This document shows, in pieces, positions 36,673 to 51,180 of a stretch of 64,000 nucleotides of DNA. Position 1 is the first letter of the stretch. Each line of letters opens with the position of its first letter. The translations under genes and the position numbers were made by a program. The notes under the pieces were generated by a model. That model had not been told where the DNA came from. It made no database searches and saw only the letters and a program-made list of their open reading frames with translations. Source of the DNA: Osmia lignaria lignaria (taxonomy: Eukaryota; Arthropoda; Insecta; Hymenoptera; Megachilidae); contig NC_135033.1 of NCBI RefSeq assembly GCF_051020975.1, positions 9,823,501 to 9,887,500 on the forward strand, in the 5' to 3' direction.

Positions 36673-36680
36673 TATAAAAG
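36673..36680 (+). promoter_or_regulatory. Candidate TATA box
   Basis: TATAAAAGGTGCG is a strong TATA match on the plus strand. A possible 5' exon would run from about 36705 to a GTAGGC donor near 36827. There is no coding confirmation. Confidence 0.25.
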
Positions 36681-37163
36681 GTGCGACGAAAGAAAAGGGT
36701 CGCGTACCGATAATTGTCCGATACGCCGGCGTATTTGTAAGAAACGGAAGAACGTGGAGGGAGGAGGTCAGCAGTAGCAGTCGAAGACAGGCGGTCTCGA
36801 TTGTTGAGGTTACGGATCGGTGTCAAGTAGGCACCCTATGCCATGTGCGGCGGCCCATTCAGTCGTTCGTTCATTCAGAAATATCCTGCCTCCTCTCCTC
36901 GCCATTCAACAAGTAGATCATCGAGCCTATCCAGCACCCTCTACCGTCGGACCTACGCAACTTCCAAGGGTTCACCAGCCGACTCAGGGGTTGTTATGCA
37001 ATAAATCCGGTACGTCCCACGAGCCTTCTTCGAGGGACGCGTCCTTTGGGTTACGTGGCGCTATTCAGAGAAGCAAAGTCGATGACCTGCGGGTCGCCTC
37101 GGTGTTGGAATTTTTGAGGATTCAATTACTCACGGGGATGCGAGAGATTCGAAGGGTGGATAC

Positions 37164-37202
<39 letters not shown>

Positions 37203-40200
37203 CAGGTTGATGTATTTTCAACGGGGTGGGTTTTAGGCTCCTTTGAGCGGATTTTCGTCGCGTTCAAGGGATCCCCCGGTCGTAATTGGGATCGCTGCAA
37301 GTGGATCGATCGTGAAACGCGGCATATCGTAATTGGTACGATTATCCTTTGAACTGCTCGAAGGTTCGTGTCTCGTTGAATAGAAAAATCAATCGGTAAG
37401 AGATACGCGAGAGGTTTGAAAGGGACCGTTGACTAATAGAGATCTCCGATCGTTATTCGTTGTATTTTATTTCCTTTCCTCGTCGTAAGTGGACGTGATT
37501 TGATGGGGAATTCTAACGTTGAAATTAATGCTTGTGCAATCTTAAGCAAACTATACGCCTCGGAAGCGTTTCATTCTGACGTTACTTCGAAGCGAACATC
37601 AATTTTCTCAAACAATGACTGTTAGACTTAACGAGGTGGTTACGGACAAACGGCGCGGCGCGTTTCCCGATCATTTGGTGCGGCTGCGAGCGTACCAGAT
37701 TAGGGATGCAGCACGCGTTTCAGCTCTCCGCTTAATAACACGCGAAAAGCGAATCCGACCGCGTTCGAGTGACTCACCTGGCTGAAAGGTTAATACCGTG
37801 TTAACGCGTCTACTTAGCTGCTCGTTCGAACATAAGAGCTATACTTAGGAGCTGCAATAGTACTACCTACGAGTACACGAACACCGTGTGTGTTTCAGGT
37901 GCAACTTAGCTTTGTTTTAGTTCAAAGAAACGTCGGGAAAGAGCGTTAGAAGGCAACCGAGGCGACACGATCTCTGCGATTACAAAAGGCAGGGGTAGCA
38001 TGTCGATGTCTGTCGAAAGGGTTATTCTAGCATCGAATAAACGTTTTTTTTTCCCTGTGCAGCGAACAACGTTCGTTACTCGGTTGTCCAGCGGGCAAAA
38101 GGGGCGGCAGGAACGACGGTCGGTATTTTTAGAATTCAGCATTAATTAAATAGCTTAGGAGAGAAGAATGAAGCCAGTGAACCGAGACTGGCAACCATCC
38201 GGGCGATGTACGAACGAGCTGCCGCGATTTCGCGCTAATCACTAATCAGAGCAGTTGATCGAGAAGAGGAAGAGAGAAAGAGAGAGAGACGAAGCTGATC
38301 AGCCAATAGTGATCATCCCGTTCCAACCCCCTCGTCATCCTCCACACCCTCTTTTAGCACTGATGTCAACCATGGCCAACAACTACAACAACAACAACAA
38401 CAACACAACGGCAACGGCAACGGCAACAACACGGTCGGCATGATTATAATAAGTGATCGCTTGGATACTCGATGTGTGCCAAACTGGAAAGCTTTCTGCC
38501 AGGTGGAATAATGGGCTGCAGCACAGCCGACCGACGTCATTGTCACTCATCACGGTCTGATCACTGTCACTGTCTCTACTCGACAAAGCCCTTTTGTCCG
38601 GCGGCCGATGTAACCGGCTCTCCTGAACCTAACCAGAACCCTGTATTCCCCAATAACGACCGCTGGACGATGCATTTTTTTTTATCCAACACGCGCGCGC
38701 AACGCTAACGTTGAGGATTATGGTAATTCCTGCGCCTCCGCGGCCGCCACTTCATACACCCCCGTCCATGTCTCTTTGTAGACCAAAACGATGTTACACT
38801 TCTTTAGTGTATTCTTTTACTTCGAAAAAAATCGTGGATAAGGATTTTCTAAATAATTTCTATTTGCAGATTAATTAATAATTTTAAAAAGGATTGAATT
38901 TCATATTGCAACACGATACGAATCAGCGCCTGAAAAGCCGCAACCCACTTTACTCCGTTGCATACGCGCTCCGTTGCATCGCTACAGGGGCACGAACCGT
39001 AAATTAAGTTCCAGATTTCCTTGGTTTAATTAAGCACAGCAAGAATCTATGAACGATTCAAATAGCTCTATTAGCGCATAAAATATTTTCTCATACCAAT
39101 TTATACCCACTACTTGCTAGATTTCATTGAAAAGAATGGACGGTCTTAAAGTTCGGAATTTCTTCCGCGATAGTTCGGCTAACAGTTCGACGTATTTCCC
39201 AACGACGCGTACAAGTGCTCGCCGTGTTCTCGTTCTAAAGAATAAGAGTAAGAAAGGCGGTCTGGTATCGCGATAATTCCCGAGTCGGAACGGAGGCAAC
39301 GAGATCCGGTAAGCGGCGCGAAAGTATAACACAGCGACCTCTAATCAAGAAGTATCACCCCGCGTAAATCATCTCATCCCCGGGGGCTCTCGAGCAGTTT
39401 CCAAGTTACAGACCGCACGGTGCGGCTACGAAGAAAAGCATGCTGCGAACGATGAATACACACGAGTTGGAGGTAAAAGCGGGGGAGGTTAGAAAGTAGG
39501 CGGGAAACAAAGACGCTGGGTATCCGAGGGGGTTGCTGTGGTATTCGAGTAACCATGAAACCGAGAAAGAGAAAGAGAAAGAGAAAGAAGGGTGGAAGAG
39601 AAACAATTGTGGCAGTTTGCAAATGCATAGAAAACTCGGTGGTAGACACGAAGAAACGGCAACGGGACCGTAAGAAGGAGACGGAAGAAGACGAAGAAGA
39701 AGAAGAAGAAGTCTAGGCCACTAGTGGTGAAAGCACCCTCCTCCTCCTCCTCCTTTTTCCTTTCCCTTTCCCTTTCTCATCCTCCAGGCCTTGGCTCCCT
39801 TCTCCAGGCTGCTCCTCCTTCAACATCCTTCCCTCTCGCTCACTGATTCATTCAGCACAGTTGCCTCTGTACGAGGCTCCTTTGCGGAGGTGGAAGCAAA
39901 ACAACTCGAGTGGCCCTGAACTCCATAATGGCAGCGGTCCATTTTTTTCTCTTATCGCACACTTTTCCGCGCATTGTTCGCACAGTCAACAGGGGAGAGA
40001 AAAAGGAGGGACGTGGACGGGAACAGGGCGATAAGAGAGAGATAGAAAAGAGCAAGGGAGATAGAGGAAGAGCAAGATGGACTACTGTCTCTCCCTGCTG
40101 GCTCACTCCTCCTCGTCGTCGTCGTCGGCGTCGTCGGCGTCGCCGTCGTCGTAGTCGTAGTCTGTGTTCCTTGGTTCATCCTGCTGACCAACTTCGCTCG

Positions 40201-42312
40201 AGTACTCCCTGACTCCTTTCCCTCCGTCGTTGTCCGATCTTTCTCTGACCCTCTTAACCCTTTTCAACCCTTCCGCTTGGCTCGTCGACGATTCTTTTGA
40301 AGGGCTTATGAATAACTTCTCCCGCCCCTGTTAAATGGAAAAACGAGCGGCATTGTTTACGGAGAAAGAAGGGTAATACCTTTCGTCTCGAGGCAGCCGT
40401 TGATCGTGGCCGCTTTTATTCATGACACCAGCCCTCTACTCGAAACCGACTCGGAGGAAAACGGATGGAAAGAGTAGCGAAAAGCCCCGCGAGAGGAAAA
40501 ATCGGTTCTCTCTCCTTTCCTTTTTTTTATTTCTTTTTTTGTTTTTCCCTAACCCAGAGATGTTTACCTTTTTTCTTGTTTTCGCACAAAAGCAACCGAA
40601 CGTACCTTTTGTTTTAACGGGGAAAGTCGAATGTAGTATACTTTTCGATGGCGGTAGATGAAAAACCGTAGCTTCCGAGTGCATCGTGACCGGTTCGTTG
40701 GCCGGCAGGCAAAAGCGTTCGAGGTTTTTTTTTTTTTTTTTTTTATTCAAAAGCATCGTCTCGTTGTAACAAGCAGCCCCTGTACGATTTCCTTAAGGGA
40801 AAAATTCCTTTATACTTGTCCCGTAGACGGGGAGAAGGTTAGCAAAGCGACGACGGAACTGTTGCTCTGCGTTATATTGTCTCTTTATCAAGGCTGCTGT
40901 ATCGCCGTTCGGTTATTCAGCCTCTTGAGCCATTCGGATCCACGGAATCGCCAGGGAAAAACGGTAGCTTGCATTCGAGCAAGAGCTTTCTTCTCCAGAA
41001 CTCGCCTGTGTTTGTTTCCTTTGTTGTTGTACGCGTTTCTTTTTTTCACTCGAGATTCGAGACAATCTCCGGGAAAATACATTTTATTTAGCGGAGTACA
41101 GAGATGTCTGAATAGCAAAATGTTAGACATTTTTTATGGCGATCGAAATATCTTCAAGTTGCTTAATTGCTTTATTTACCTTATCGAGGGTGGTTGTGCT
41201 CGTTCGAGTCATTTAAAGAAACTTGAAAATTTAAAGCTCTGTTCTCTTTTTACATGTTTCAGCGAGTTCTTCGTGAAACAAACTTTACGAGCCCCTTTTT
41301 TTTCATGAACGTCAGTCAACGTACGCGAGGAAGGATAAAAAAGAAGCGAATGGACGAACGTGTTGGATTGTGCGTGAACTTTCGTGCGGCAGAGAATAGC
41401 GTGAAACTTTGGAAATTCGGAAAAGTTCGAGGAGCGTCGTTCTAATTTACATACGCTCACCCCGTCTCGTTCGTTCCGGCGTTAACTTGCCGAAACTAGT
41501 TGCGTCGACTTGCCGAAAAGTCGCGCATTTTTCTATCGATCCGCACCCCGTCGCGTCGCGTCGTGCCGACGAACCTCGAGCTATCGTCGGACCGGCGAGA
41601 TTCGCGGGGCGTTCTCGTCGAAAGCGAGCAATTAAGGCAGCCTCGCCCCGAAAATGCGGCTCTCTTTGAAAAAAATTTCTTTTTTCTCAAAACACCATTC
41701 GTCGCGCGATAATGATGCGCACTTTGTATTGGTCGTCGTTATAAGGGAGTTGGTATAAATGCATCCTCTTGAATAACGTATATAGGATGTCCTCGCTAAT
41801 TTATTTCGTTTCGAAATAATAGATTTACTATTCCTTCGATAATGCTGCCAACGAAACACAATCAACAATTTATGCTCCACTCATTCCGCTATCCAAAGAA
41901 ATTTCAATGGGATAGAAACGTATTCGCCTGGTACGCGCGTTCCAGTTTCCTTTCGGCCAAAAAACATTCGATTGCCTTCTCCTTTTCCAGCTGACCATTC
42001 ACCTCCTCGGCAACGATTTGCATACGCGACATTTCTCTGTCCGCGTCGGGGAGGTTCTAGGGAGAAGGGTTAAACTTTGCACAGTTAGTCACCGTCCACG
42101 GCGAGCCTTCCGAGGTTGATGACATCTTTCCTCTCCCTCTTCTTCTTCTTCTTCTTCTTCTTCTTCTTCTTCTTCTTCTTCTTCTTCTTCGTTCGCCTAC
42201 CTTACTTTCCGTCCTCGTCCCGTCTTCGAAAGTCGAAAGCGTACAAACGATGATTCGTAGGTTCGCGGCAGGCCTCCTTTAAATTTGTTTCGAGCATCGC
42301 AACTTCCACTGA

Positions 42313-42351
<39 letters not shown>

Positions 42352-44880
42352 GGAGAGAGAAAGAGGAGTCAAAGAGAGAGATTATTACTAGCGGTGGAGA
42401 AGTTCGCCGCCGCTCCCTTTTCCGGCTAATTGCGCAGTGTTTCCACAATTAGGCCGAATTTCCGCGGCGTCGTGTTTTATTTTCCACCAGATACCACCTA
42501 ACTGATGAAGAGGAGGGAGCTTGGATCGTTAAATTTAACTCGCCATGGGACGAGCTTTTCTGATGTTCTTTCGTTTAACGTGTTAATTGCTCTGCATGCG
42601 ATTATTCGACCGAATGTTGTTCGGTTCATTTTTTGCAGAATGATCTCTAATGGTAATGTTGTTAAAGAGAAGTTCTTAAAATGATAGGCGGATGTACAGG
42701 TTATTTGAACACTTATCTATAGAAATAATAAGTAGGAGATGGAGAAGATTTACAGCCGTCGAGTATAAGTTGTTATTCCCTACGATCTGGATTGTCCAAC
42801 AATTCAATTTTGAAACGATCGGACACAAGCTTTCCCCCCACGGGAAAAGCAACAATGCGTCATAAACACACCTCGACGGCTTGAAATGAGCATAATCGAG
42901 CGGTGAATAGAGACGCACAGGAAACGCGAAAGCGGTTCCCGATCATCGGTGGCCGGCGATGCGTGTCATCGAGAACGATTATCTCGACTTTGCACCGAGC
43001 GCGAATCGCATTTCCTACCTGAACAGCTGTGTAAAGTAACGAAAAGTAACGGTTGAACGTACAAAAAAAGAAAAAACCCGTAAACGTTCAAGCGAACGAA
43101 ACCACAATTCTTACCGCCATTCGATTTACTCGAAAATTAGCCGTCTACGAAAATCTTGCCCTTTCTCATGAAATGAAATTAGAAATTTAGGTGGCATCCG
43201 CGTATGAATGTCACGGTAATCGCGATGAACTCGTACGTAGAATGCATCGAAATTTTAATTAGAAATTTCGGTGAAGTTAGACAATTGGTCCCTTGGCTAC
43301 TTTCTCTGGAACGTCGAGGCTCAATCGGCCCTGACACGACAAACAGGGCCAGCAAGAACGCGAGAAGCAACGGCAGACACAGGAATACGAGATTTTCGCC
43401 ACACGAGGAGTCTATTCGAGGTGCACCGGTAATTTATAGCAACGTTCTACCACCCGCAGCTGCGAAACGTTCCGGCGACTTTGCGGCTCGCGCGACGCCA
43501 ACTTACGCGCCTCTTTTGCCATCTCGACATTTCGCTTGCCCGATTTTTCTCCATTTTTTCCTGCAATCAGATTTTCTAGCAATAGCTTTCATTTGGAAAT
43601 TCTACGCATAGTAATCTTCCGTTTCGTCGAAAGACTTTTTTATCCTTTCATGAATTCCTTCATTTCCAGCATCTATCCGCGGATGAAAAGCAATTGCTAT
43701 TTAATTTATTGCCTTCTTTTTTCTCGGCAAGAGATGCTTCCGTTATCTTCTACGGAAGAGCTTCCCAATTTTTTTGTCGGCTTTCTAAAGAAGTTTTCAC
43801 AGCGAAATTGTATGGACGCGCGGGTCCAGGTGCTTCATCTACGAATGATTCTATTCATTTTCAACCTTGTTAACTCCTCCGCTTTACACGCGCGTTGTTA
43901 AAGAAAATATATCATTACGGGACGACGACACTTTGGAGGCGGGTTGTTTTTGAAAAAAAATTTTCGTCAACCAGCCCGCCTTCTTGTATCTCTTTTTCTC
44001 TTCTTCCTCCTCCTTCCGCTTCTTACCTCGTCTTGCCAAATGTCGACGAAATAATTCATGAATAGCAACGATTCATGCCGGCTGAAAATGTCGTTGGTGA
44101 ATTCATCGCAACGTAAAATGGCTTTACTTAAGGAAGTGTGGCATTTTACATTCAAAAAGTTGGTTCGAAGAACTGGCCAACGGGGAAGGGTGCAAACGAC
44201 GAAAGGAAGAACACTCCGGAAGATTGTAAAACGAGCAGTTCACTCGCCACTGCTTCACTGTCCTAGTAAAATATTACACCGGCTAAATTTACTCTTCTTC
44301 GAGATACCTTTTTTGTTCGCTTGTAAAAAGATTGTCCGAAAACTTTCCTGATCCGTCTCGACAATCGTCATTCGGCTTTGTTTCGAGTTCGATTGGAAAA
44401 TGAAACTTCAGTCGGAGCTTCCTAAACGTTCGATCGATGAAGAACACTTCAACTTCGAGGGATGAAGTTAAAGCGATCCGAAATAAAGAAAAAAAAACAA
44501 TCACCCTCTTGTTTATTGAAAGATTTACGTGATTCGATTGGAAAAATGTTGATATTGAAATTCAGTATTTAGTGTTTGATATTCGTCAGTTTCACGGGTA
44601 TTTGGAAAATATAGTCAATTGGCTTTTAGTTAGAATTAAAAACTGACATTTCGATTAATAACGCGGTGAATGACGCAGTAAAAACGAATGTGCGTAGGCC
44701 GTAGGAAACATCGTGACTATGGGATTATTCACAATCGTTATATTTTTTGGTGAAACTTTTCCCACTTTGTAAATGATTTAATGATCGAAGAATGTGTTCT
44801 TCAAACACAAGGACTTCCACATTTTTCTAAGAAGGAAGAAATCTAAAAAAACGGACCAGGAATTCCTTTCTGTTCTCAAA
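36681..44880. other. Stretch without a supported gene
   Basis: Contents: GA run (37163-37199), AAC and GGCAAC repeats (38380-38430), GAGAAA repeats (about 39557-39590), CGTCGT/CGTCGG repeats (40105-40155), TTC run (42141-42190) and GA run (42315-42365). Long frames at 40658-41308 plus, 43204-43611 plus and 43536-43901 plus lack homology that I can recall and lack splice or promoter support. The minus strand at about 43300-43400 encodes a hydrophobic stretch (LVFLCLPLLLAFLLALFVV) without an upstream ATG. Confidence 0.4.
42141..42365. repeat. (TTC)n and (GA)n microsatellites
   Basis: About 16 TTC units at 42141-42190, then a GA run at 42315-42365 with GGGA interruptions. Confidence 0.9.
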
Positions 44881-44884
44881 AAAG

Positions 44885-45035
44885 GAATTCAAGAAGACAG
44901 AAACATTTAAAGTAACTGAAACTTAAAGAGCGACACGTTTAAGAGGATTAAACGCAAGAAGAAAAGCGTTTAAGGAATCCGAACAGTGAAAAGAAATTGA
45001 AAGAAAACCGAAGGAGGAGAAGAGAAGAAAATGAG
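44885..45035 (+). other. Weak candidate for a 5' exon ending ATGAG|GTAAGT
   Basis: A purine-rich stretch ends in AAAATGAG followed by a perfect donor GTAAGT at 45036. This arrangement is seen in first coding exons that carry only the start codon. No acceptor or continuation was identified within the window. Confidence 0.18.
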
Positions 45036-45849
45036 GTAAGTTCTCGATATTTTTCTTTTCTAAATCATTTAAGTAGAAAATTAGTAAAGAAATGATTAGA
45101 AGCTATGTTTCCAGAATCCGCGAGAGGACACGGTTTCCGCGGTTCATCGGCTAAAAGATCCCATCAATCTGCATCAGGTTTGGCAAAATTCCCTTCGTTC
45201 CACGTTGAATCTGGCGCCGATCTTGGAGTTATGGCCAGGTCCCGGCGAGGGTGGCTGAGAAATGTTACCCGCTTCGACCATAAATTAAGAAGGTACCCGC
45301 GCAATCTTTCGATCTCGACCGGGTGCAGTCGAAAATCGTTAACCACGCTCGCGGATCTCTCGTCAGCAAAAGGCGCCGCTGCGATAAGCCAGCTAAGACG
45401 CGTCTCTGCCCTAAATTTCGAGTGATATCATAAATTTCATCATCGGGAGAGGCTTGTTGAAACGAATTAGCCTTTGGCCAACTGCTTGCTTAACGTTACG
45501 ACTAGGATTTACAGCTCCGCAAAGGATCATCCTAAAATGAATAGTGAATTCATCGCGAATCACAGTAGCAAACCACAAGTAATCGTTATGAAATAATCTA
45601 AAGCTACAAAGTCATCGGGATAGAGATAGAGGAAAGTGCAAAGCGCCATTCATCAGGTTCACCGCTTATGCGCAAAGAAGCGACGATTTCGCTCGTTAAC
45701 TCCGAAAAACGATACGAGTTCACGGTACGAATGATTCTAATATCGCGGAGGAAACTTAGCACGGCAACAGTACTATCAATCAAGTTTTTACGAAGCGATG
45801 CGTCGCGGCTAGCGGCGAGGGAAAACCGGTACCCGAAGCGGCGGTCATA

Positions 45850-47330
45850 CATCATCGAGGGTACCTGAAATCGGGAAACGGCCGCGTAACTTGCTGGAAA
45901 AGCCGACGGCGTTCCTTTTAATTACTTTTCCTTCCGCGACGCTCGGCCATCGGTCTGCGCCCGCGCGGCAACCCTCGCGATTTAATTATTTTAATTAAAA
46001 CGCTGGAGGTCGCGCCGGAGCTGGAGCAAAATCTCGAACGGGATCTCGCGGTGTTCCATCCGCGAGACGATAATTCGATGGGACGAGGCTAGACGCGTGG
46101 ACAGGACTCGCGTCGCGGCGTCCGGGACGACGCGAAAGGAGGATGAGCATCGCGAACGAAAGAAACGGGGATAATTTTATCGACTAACATCAAAATCGTG
46201 GCCACCATTTCCACCGTTTCTCGTTCTCTTTCCGACCCGTGTGTCCGTGGAGACAGCCTGCTACCCTATATCTGTGGTCACGGTGTCCGACGGGAGGAGT
46301 CGAACCGTAGCAAGAGCAACGGGCAGGAAGAGCGCGAGAGAGGAGAGAGAGGAACGGAAGCGCGAGATGGATAAAGAGGAAAGAAGGGAAGAAGGATGGA
46401 AAAGGACGGGGAGAGACGTGGCGTGCTTCTGGTTGCTGGCTTCTCCCCGTCGCTACTATCGTTGCTGGTGCAAGCATTGCTAGTGGTGCTGCTGCTGCAG
46501 GAGCAGCTTACGCGCTCTCCTCGGAGCGCGCGCGGTAAACAAAAACTGCACGGCGACGTTGTCGGATCTTCCCGCTCGGGGTTCCCAGCCTCCGTCCCAT
46601 TGGCCACCGCCGGATCTTTCTCCCTCTCTCCTTCTTCCACTTGATTCCCTCTTGCTTTCCTCCTGCTACCCTAGTCCTCCTCCTTCCCTGTCCCTCGCCG
46701 ACCCCTTTGGTCCACCTGCTGCTACTCTCTCGAAACGGCCCCACGGCCTGATGGTGTAAGCGCGTCTCGCGCGCGCCACCGTCCACCTCGTCGACCAGCA
46801 GCGACGACGGAGGGTGTAGGTAGAGAGGAGAGCGACCGAGGACCGAGGGGAGGACAGGAAGAGTAGCCAGAGGGGCAAGCAGAGACGACAGCAACGGAGG
46901 ACCAAGGAGAGAGAGAGAGAGAGGGAGGAGGGCGCAGGAATTCTCCCTCTTCCCCTACTTTTCAGAGCCGAGTTCGCGGCGTGGCGCGATGCATCGTCTC
47001 CGACACGAACGCGCACACGCGTCCCCCCCGATAGCTGTGTGCACGCGTGTGCATACACGACACGTACACGCGTGATCGAAAGAATGCACGTATAAGAGAG
47101 GGCACCCCAGAGAGGGAGTCGGGTTTTGCGTACGCCTGACAATGTGCAAGGACCTCGTGAAAAAAAGCGGCCGAGTGTGCGTGCGCAGCCGGACGCGGGC
47201 GCGGGCGCGGGCGCGTGCTCGCGCCCTAACCTCGCCGCGTCGCGACGTTCCAACGGGTTCGAGTTGCGTCGAATTTTTTTGCAAGCCTGACATCATCGCA
47301 CTCGGAAACCAATTAAGAGGACCGATGACT
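45850..47330. other. GC- and CpG-rich island
   Basis: GC content is clearly higher than in the flanks, with GCGCGGGCGCGG-like runs at 47193-47225 and many CpGs. Open frames on several strands overlap (46190-47368), as expected when AT-rich stop codons are rare, so none is taken as a gene. A promoter or first-exon region is possible, but there is no direct proof. Confidence 0.4.
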
Positions 47331-50300
47331 CGTGAAAATCCGTTTCCAGTTTTTGCTCGAATTTGCAACGCGTTCGTTGTAAAAACAAAAAGAAAAAAAT
47401 AGTAGCCTCGAATAGTAATGAAACGGGGAAATAAATTTGCTTCGCTGAAGAAAGGAGATTTTGGCAGCGGCTGCCTCTAACACGCGCGCGCTCGCGACTC
47501 GATTTCGCGCGGGAACGCGACCGAATCTCGCGTCGTCTGCACACACGCGCGCACCCGTACGACACGAAGAAACGGGTCCTCCCTTTTCCACCCTGCCGTT
47601 GCATCTCCTCGTTCCACCCGTCCTCTTTTTCCTTCTACTCCCCTCGCTAGCACAGCGTGCACTTTTGTGTGTTTAAATTGGGTTGCGTTCTACGCTCGCG
47701 CTTCGAGCGTTAACCGAATCCTTAATTACTATTCTGATTGCGTTTCGCTGCCGCACAGATATCTCCGTTCGCTCTTAATATTTGAAAGCTAGCGGTGAGA
47801 ATTTTCGTCTCGTTTCGAGCCGGTGTCGCGCGTCCCGTTTTCGTGGGAAAAAAACTGTCTCGTTATGTCATCTGTCATTTTAAGGAGATCATAGCTCGTT
47901 ACGTAGAGAGAAATCGAGAAACGGTTGTATCACGCCGAGGTGATACGAAAATTATACACGCTGACGCGGGTTAACTTCCGTGTTCGAAGTAATTACGCAG
48001 AAAAGTAGAGTGACCGCTAGAAACGGGATCCAAGAATATCGCAAAAATATGTTTGGGAATCTATTCTTGATTTCATCCCTATTCGTCAATACGCAGTAGA
48101 GTATTCTTTCGCAAGTTAGATAGCCGTCGGCACCTTTGGAAATTCTCAATTCTCAGATTTTATCAGAGAATTAATATCGAAATACAGTGGAATATAAATT
48201 AATCTTGAAAGCATTGAAAGAATAATAAATGAATTATTTAGTAGCGATCGATTGGCACGCGTCATTCGACGAATACCATAACGATAATCCAGTTAGCTAT
48301 AAGCAATAAGAAAAGTAGCAAAAAATGTTGAATAAAAATTGTTTAGTATAATTTAAACGAATTTATTCGGACGATTTGACGAGTTTCCTTGGAAGAACGA
48401 GCCAAACGACAGGTCGTTCTTTGAAAATCGCGACGAGTGAATGACGCGAGAGGGACCGGTTCGATTAGTATCTTAATTGTAACTTTAATTGTGTTCCTCG
48501 TTTAGCGACGAAGTTATCCAATCACTTTCTTGGTCGTCGATGGAAGTGGCTAAATAGTTTCATGAAAGCGCTGCGAAGCTAGAAGTTATATCGACTTAAG
48601 GGAACTTTCCTTACCCGCCTGTTAATCGTTCTCTACAACTAACTATGATTAACATTCGCGAATACGTAAATATCGTCGATGGGTTAATAAGATAATATTA
48701 TCCAATTCTGAACGAATATTTGCATCTTTATATTCTTAATTCGAAACAGAAACATTGCTTCTCTACGTTTGTATCTTTCATTCCCCTCTCAATTTTCCAT
48801 TTTCCATTTGAAAATCCATTTCATTCAAACGTTTCTTTGCTCCGAGTTTCCATGGGACTTCAATTTGGCGGGCAATCCGGGGAGTAAGAAAAATCGTCGC
48901 CTCGAAAGATCGGGCAAATTTCGAAAAGCGTCTGGTATCGAAACCGAACGCGTCGATATTTCGCGGAAAAAGAGAGAGAGATTGCGATCTGTGTGGGTCG
49001 ATGCTCGAGGCGACAAGCGGAGTTGCATCCAAGGGGACTTCTAGAAATCCTGGCTGCTCGTATCGTATCGATGGCGTGGTTTCTTGGACCGAGGCGGGAA
49101 GGAAGTTGGCATACCGGAAAAGAGGAAGGAAACGTCTCTTGACGTCTGTTGAGGTGACGATCGCAATTACCGATAACCGATCCCTCTCCTCTTTTCCGTC
49201 TACGATAATTTCTCACTCGACTCGGCCGATTTTCCTCCCGTTTTCCTTCCGCGCCACCGAACTTTCCGAACTTTCGCTTATCTTTCGACCGACAAACTCC
49301 GGAAGTAGGTAAACGTAACGAACGACGTAAGCACAGGCATGGAATAACGATCAGTTTCTTGGACAAAGACCCTCGTGTCACCTTTGTGTTTTTCGTTCGT
49401 AAAATATCTAACATTAGAGAAATTCAAATTCTTCTAATTTTCTTTTTTAGAAAACACGAATGGACCTTTCTTTCGAACGTTCTCTCCGCACGAAGAACCG
49501 AGTGATTCTATCGGGCGAGGTAAATCGAGCGCGAACGCGACCGACACAAAGGATACAATTGTTCGACGTTTCATCTGCATTATTAATCTCGTTTCCGCTT
49601 TTTCCTGCACGCGAGCTGACCGTCATCGTTACCTTCCTTTCAGACGCGTTCGCGAATCCACCGCTATCACGAGCTCGTAGAAATTTCAACTACCACTCTC
49701 TTTTTATACCGGCAGTTATTTTCTATTAATTAGAATTTGAAAAATGGTCATTAATCCCTTTTCCGATATGAAAGGGAATAGATAATTATAAGAGGCATCG
49801 ATTCGGTGAACATCAAAGTACGGTGCACTTTAAAAATGGAGTACCGTCTTTCGTGGACGATTAGCGCCGCGACGCAAACGCGATTAACCAGCGGATTACG
49901 ATTACTCCAATACCAGAAGCGACGCTTCCACTTTTTATTCGACGCTTTTCCACGACGCTCGTCGCGTATTTTTAGACTTACAGAGCGTGAGTCAACGGTA
50001 ACGAGACCACTTCTCTTTCGAGCGGACTTTTGTATCTCGCGGTGCAAATAGCGGCGCGACGTCCTTGCATTATTTTTTTTTTTTTATCGAATTACCTCGA
50101 TGTTAAACGCGATAACGTTTCCATCGGCAGGACAGAATAGACGGTCATCGTATGCCAATTGCGTTTTAATGGGATCGAAAGTAGGAACCGGTACGCTTCT
50201 GATGCGATAAATAAGTTTCTTGCCATCGATTACTCGAGGATCGTTGCGCAAGAAACGATTAGAGAAAGGGATCATCTGTTCCCATTTTTCCGCTCGATTC

Positions 50301-51116
50301 GCAACTTTTTCTAACGGTGATCACCTTAACGGGATGAACCTGCGTTCATCTTTTTATCGCTATTGGCGCCTATCTGGACGCTAAATAATTTATAGATGTT
50401 TTAATAATCGTTTCATCTCGCATATTTATGCAAATTGAACATTCGCCGGCCGTAAAAAAGGTACATTAATTTTATTGATCGCGGTGATAGAAATGATTTG
50501 ATCAGAAAATTTGTCGGTTCGAAGGATAACAGCCGTTTGACGGTGATACCGAGCCGATTGGGGGGCTTTACAAAATATTGGTCGGTTTCATCAGCTGGCC
50601 GACAGACGGGCGGGATTGATTTTCAAACAAACGTTGACTGGATCAGTACCAAAATGAATGACGCGCAACAGGTTAGTCGTGATACTTGCACGCTCCGCTT
50701 TGCCATCACACGTGTGTTATTTGCATTTATGTATGCGACCGTGCGTGCATTCACTTTACAACGCGATTCGACCTGCCATACACCGCGTTCTCCAGGAATG
50801 CTTTCTCTTGTTTCCAGCGCGCGCGGCCGCGTCCGCGGCGGATTAGCCGCGGCAGATTAATTACCGGTCGCCCCTTTTCACGTATCATACGGACACGCTT
50901 TTACTTTAATCGCTGTTTATTATTTGCCGAGCAACTGTTTCCACGGTCAACGATAATTTCGTGTTCGTAATCGCGGCACTAAAGGGCGGAATTTTATACG
51001 AAGAATATCTACTTTTTGCGATTCAACCTATGGGTGTAATTTTATTTTGTTTCGTGATCGATACAAATGAATTTCAGAAACTTCGTTCGAGCGGTTGGAT
51101 CGAATTTCCAAGAAGA

Positions 51117-51123
51117 ATAAGAA

Positions 51124-51154
<31 letters not shown>

Positions 51155-51180
51155 AAGAAGAAGAAGAAGAAGAGAAAGAA
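51117..51180. repeat. (AAG)n microsatellite
   Basis: About 18 AAG/AGA units. The open frames over it on both strands are low complexity. Confidence 0.95.

Noticed and set aside
40658..41308. 216-codon plus-strand frame, among the longest in the window
   Set aside because: It begins over a T run, has no recognisable domain, and lacks a supporting promoter or splice context. In-frame openness is plausible by chance.
43179..43410. Minus-strand hydrophobic segment resembling a signal or membrane helix, with TATAAAT upstream near 43437
   Set aside because: No ATG precedes the hydrophobic stretch in frame within reach of the TATA-like site, and an opposing frame covers it. Not enough for a gene call.
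46190..47368. Overlapping long frames on both strands
   Set aside because: GC-rich DNA has few stop codons. Mutually overlapping frames without homology are expected here.
50654..50671. ATGAATGACGCGCAACAG followed by GTTAGT as a first coding exon
   Set aside because: Only six codons, no promoter signal and no downstream exon found.
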